Origin: Streptomyces sp. NBC_00377
GTDB taxonomy: Bacteria; Actinomycetota; Actinomycetes; Streptomycetales; Streptomycetaceae
NCBI RefSeq assembly: GCF_036075115.1
Contig: NZ_CP107958.1
Span: forward strand, 4,216,001-4,280,000
Reading direction: 5' to 3'
DNA length: 64,000 nt
A program made the position numbers and the translations under genes. Below, in pieces: positions 62,071-64,000 of the stretch (within the stretch, counting starts at the first letter, position 1; each line of letters opens with the position of its first letter). The notes below the pieces were generated by a model. It saw only the letters and a program-made list of their open reading frames with translations. It was not told where the DNA came from and did no database searches.

Positions 62071-62978
62071 GCGGCGTGGGCTCCGTTCTTCTCGGTGTCG
62101 TGGGGCGCGGAGGCGTGGGGTGCGGTGTTCTGGGGCGCGGAGGCGTGCGGGCCGGTGGCGTGCGCGTCGCTGTGGTGCCGAGCGAGGGCGGCGGCACCGC
62201 GGTCGTGCCGGTCGTCGGCGTGCGGCGGGTTCTGGATCTCCCGCAGGTAGTCCCGCAGCACTACGGGGCCTGTGCTGCCGGCCTCCCTGGCGAGCGCGGC
62301 GAACAGTCCGGGGCCCGTCGGCAGGTTCTGCACCGTCCAGGTGTCCGGGCCGTTCGGCTCGACGTGGGTGACGCGGACCGGGCCGTCGTCGGCGGGGCGT
62401 ACCTCGATGGTGCGCAGGTCGGCGACGATGCCCACGCCGGAGGCCTTCACCACGGCCTCCTTGCGCGTCCAGCAGCGGAAGAAGGCCGCCAGGCGGAGTT
62501 CCCCGGTGGGCTGGGCCCGCATGTGGGCGAGTTCGTCGTCCGTGAGCACGATCGTGGACGAGCCCTCCACGTCGACGGTCCTGCCGTCCTCGACGTCGGC
62601 GCCCACCTGGCGGTCGGCGACGACGGCGAGCAGCCAGTGCCCGCCGGAGCGCGACAGGTTGAAGTCGAGGCCGCTGGGGGGCCAGTCGATGCGCGGGCGC
62701 CCGTGTTCGGGGTGCTCGCAGCGGGGGCAGGGCTGCCGCCCGAGCCTGATCTGCTCGGCCGGCACGCCCAGGTAGCGGGCCAGTATCCGGCGCAGGGCCG
62801 CGTGTGTTCCCGCGTACCGGACGGCGGCCTGCTGCGACCTGCGTCGTACGACCTCGAGTTCGGCGGCGGAGAGCAGGGCGGCGTCCTCGGGGAGCAGCGC
62901 GTCCGGTGCGCGGCCCCGCCAGATGTGGACGGCGTCCTGCGCGCGCAGCCGCTCGAGTTCGGCGGTCTCGGCAGTCAT
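62067..62978 (-). CDS. Sfp-type 4'-phosphopantetheinyl transferase
   Basis: 303 residues. LDFNLSRSGGHWLLAV, VGADVEDGR (GxDxE Mg-binding) and CWTRKEAVVKASG (WxxKEAxxKA) are the Sfp/AcpT motifs. It transfers phosphopantetheine from CoA to carrier proteins of NRPS or PKS. A His/Ala/Pro-rich C-terminal tail (HASAPQNTAPHASAPHDTEK) beyond residue 280 is encoded by a partly duplicated 18-bp segment and is not part of the fold. It is co-transcribed with the two TauD-like genes. Confidence 0.92.
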   Translation of the reverse strand: MTAETAELERLRAQDAVHIWRGRAPDALLPEDAALLSAAELEVVRRRSQQAAVRYAGTHAALRRILARYLGVPAEQIRLGRQPCPRCEHPEHGRPRIDWPPSGLDFNLSRSGGHWLLAVVADRQVGADVEDGRTVDVEGSSTIVLTDDELAHMRAQPTGELRLAAFFRCWTRKEAVVKASGVGIVADLRTIEVRPADDGPVRVTHVEPNGPDTWTVQNLPTGPGLFAALAREAGSTGPVVLRDYLREIQNPPHADDRHDRGAAALARHHSDAHATGPHASAPQNTAPHASAPHDTEKNGAHAA

Positions 62979-62985
62979 GGCGTCA

Positions 62986-63921
62986 TCAGTCCGACATCGC
63001 CACCAGCACACGGCGGGCGCCGGTGAAGGGCCGGCGGCCGTGGGCGAGCAGCACGTTGTCGATGAGGAGCACGTCCCCGGTGCGCCAGTTGACGTCGATG
63101 GCGTTGGCCAGGCCCCGGTCGCGGATCTGCGCCACGTACTCGGCGGGGATCGGGCTGCCGTCGGCGAAGGTGACGTTCTGGGGGAGCTCGTCCTCCGGGA
63201 GGATCTGGGCGAGGGCCGCGGCGGTGTCGTCGCCGAGGCCGGCCGGGTGCCACTGGTCGGCTTGGTTGAACCAGCCCTCGACGCCGGTCACCGGGTGCCT
63301 GGTGGTGGCCGGGCGGACCGACTCGACGTGGATGCCGCCGTCGGCCTTCCACTCCCAGCCGGCTCCGGTGCCGTCGAGGAACGCCTCGACGTCCTCGCGG
63401 CTGTCGGTCTCGAAGGTGTCCTGCCAGCTCTTGCCGAGGCCGTAGCCGTCGTGCAGGTTCTGGATGTAGCGGACGCCGCCGGCGAAGGCCTGCCTGACCT
63501 CGTCGTCGAGGGAATCGAGCCACACCTCGGAGTCGAGCACCGGGGTCGCGCCGCCGCTGCCGGGCTGGATCTGGCAGTAGAAGGCGAGCCGGGCCGGCCA
63601 GGCGTGGGCGTAACTCATCTCGTTGTGCATCGAGATGGTGAATTCCTGCGGGTACTCGGTCGAGGTGTAGACGTTGCTGCCGACCTTGGTGCGCGGCGAG
63701 TTGCCGTGCACATAGGCGAGGCGGTTCGGCAGCAGCAGGTCCAGGACGTCGTCCAGGGCGCCGGGGGTCACCCCGAAGCCACGGAAGACCAGGGCCTTCT
63801 CCTGCACGAGGAGTTCTCCCAGTTCGTCGCCCATCGCCTTGAGGCGGTCGACGAGTTCCTCCGTGCCGCCGGCGAGCTCGGTCTCGATCTCGAGTGGCGA
63901 CCAGATCTGCTGTTCAGTCAT
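62986..63921 (-). CDS. TauD/SyrP-like Fe(II)/2-oxoglutarate oxygenase
   Basis: 311 residues. ISMHNEMSYAHAW (HxE at about residue 97), LIDNVLLAHGRRPF (distal His) and FTGARRVLVA (Arg) give a complete active site. VYTSTEYPQEFTISMHNEMS is the SyrP-type consensus. It is paralogous to the enzyme at 61138 but clearly diverged, suggesting different amino-acid substrates. It is the first gene of the leftward set; the ATG has AAGGGATC about 9 nt upstream. Confidence 0.9.
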   Translation of the reverse strand: MTEQQIWSPLEIETELAGGTEELVDRLKAMGDELGELLVQEKALVFRGFGVTPGALDDVLDLLLPNRLAYVHGNSPRTKVGSNVYTSTEYPQEFTISMHNEMSYAHAWPARLAFYCQIQPGSGGATPVLDSEVWLDSLDDEVRQAFAGGVRYIQNLHDGYGLGKSWQDTFETDSREDVEAFLDGTGAGWEWKADGGIHVESVRPATTRHPVTGVEGWFNQADQWHPAGLGDDTAAALAQILPEDELPQNVTFADGSPIPAEYVAQIRDRGLANAIDVNWRTGDVLLIDNVLLAHGRRPFTGARRVLVAMSD

Positions 63922-64000
63922 GGGCCGATCCCTTCACTATTTTCCAATTATCTAGGGAAAAGCTATAATTTTTCTATTTCGCCCCACTTCATCCAGATGC
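63922..64000 (-). promoter_or_regulatory. AT-rich promoter region of the oxygenase operon
   Basis: About 60 bp of unusually AT-rich DNA (63936-63985) upstream of the first oxygenase gene. On the minus strand TATAGC and TAGATAAT are -10-like. Confidence 0.5.

Overview
This window is a 64 kb piece of a Streptomyces chromosome. The DNA is very GC-rich, many starts are GTG, genes often overlap as ATGA or GTGA, and the content is typically streptomycete: wblA, an ArsA-type ATPase pair, a Tad locus, a DUF4244 pilin, MarP and an AfsR/SARP-type regulator. From memory, the order from position 1 to about 36.6 kb follows the S. coelicolor SCO3550-SCO3582 neighbourhood. That correspondence is recalled, not computed.

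Layout, conserved half. (1) Positions 1-1252: 3' end of an MrfA-like helicase. (2) Positions 1349-6846, all leftward: a complete Tad/Flp pilus locus (TadZ-like, TadA, TadB, TadC, DUF4244 pilin, two TadE-like pseudopilins). (3) Positions 7.2-8.7 kb: a HAD phosphatase flanked by two RNA signals, namely an orphan minus-strand intrinsic terminator at 7184-7208 and a 6S-like RNA at about 8448-8658. (4) Positions 8.7-22.3 kb: Fic-like protein, CooC/MinD-like ATPase, deacetylase-like lipoprotein, SulP-carbonic anhydrase fusion, acetyl-CoA synthetase, NhaA, holin-like protein, alpha/beta hydrolase and MarP. (5) Positions 22.4-37.5 kb: two NUDIX genes, endonuclease III, Crp, a nucleotidyltransferase, an MBL hydrolase, RidA, two ArsA/Get3-like ATPases, wblA, a class A PBP, a YqeY-like protein, a metallophosphoesterase and a Pr6Pr membrane protein.

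Layout, accessory half. tRNA-Pro(CGG) at 37538-37611 is the left edge of a decayed integrative element. The tRNA 3' end plus its terminator and a repeat block (37594-37686) recur as a diverged copy at 39748-39841. Between the copies lie a headless tyrosine integrase, a tail of a secreted protein and one small membrane protein. Next comes an Asp23/Gls24-AmaP envelope-stress cluster (39.9-43.5 kb). A fourth copy of the repeat and a 17-bp tRNA-Pro fragment follow at 43.8-43.9 kb, then a second small membrane protein and an orphan VapC-like toxin. A VanJ-like phosphatase, a DUF2637 protein and a NUDIX gene follow to about 50 kb.

From 50 to 64 kb the content looks like specialised metabolism and secretion. 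It holds an acyl-CoA carboxylase beta/epsilon pair, a secreted protein of seven DPSWD repeats, a secreted phospholipase A2, a two-component system, a DedA protein, an AfsR-like BTAD/NB-ARC regulator and a kinase-less paralogue of the sensor domain. After these come a DUF4097 lipoprotein, an MFS/serine-hydrolase graveyard, and an operon-like SyrP/TauD oxygenase - phosphopantetheinyl transferase - SyrP/TauD oxygenase set at the right edge, possibly the start of a peptide biosynthetic cluster.

Most distinctive observations: the DPSWD repeat protein; matching GGGTA-N10-TACCC operators at the same distance upstream of the histidine kinase and of its kinase-less paralogue; the tRNA-Pro element remnant with four dispersed TACAGCAAC repeat blocks; and CRP-like and DasR-like sites in front of acs. 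No CRISPR array, rRNA or complete insertion sequence was seen.
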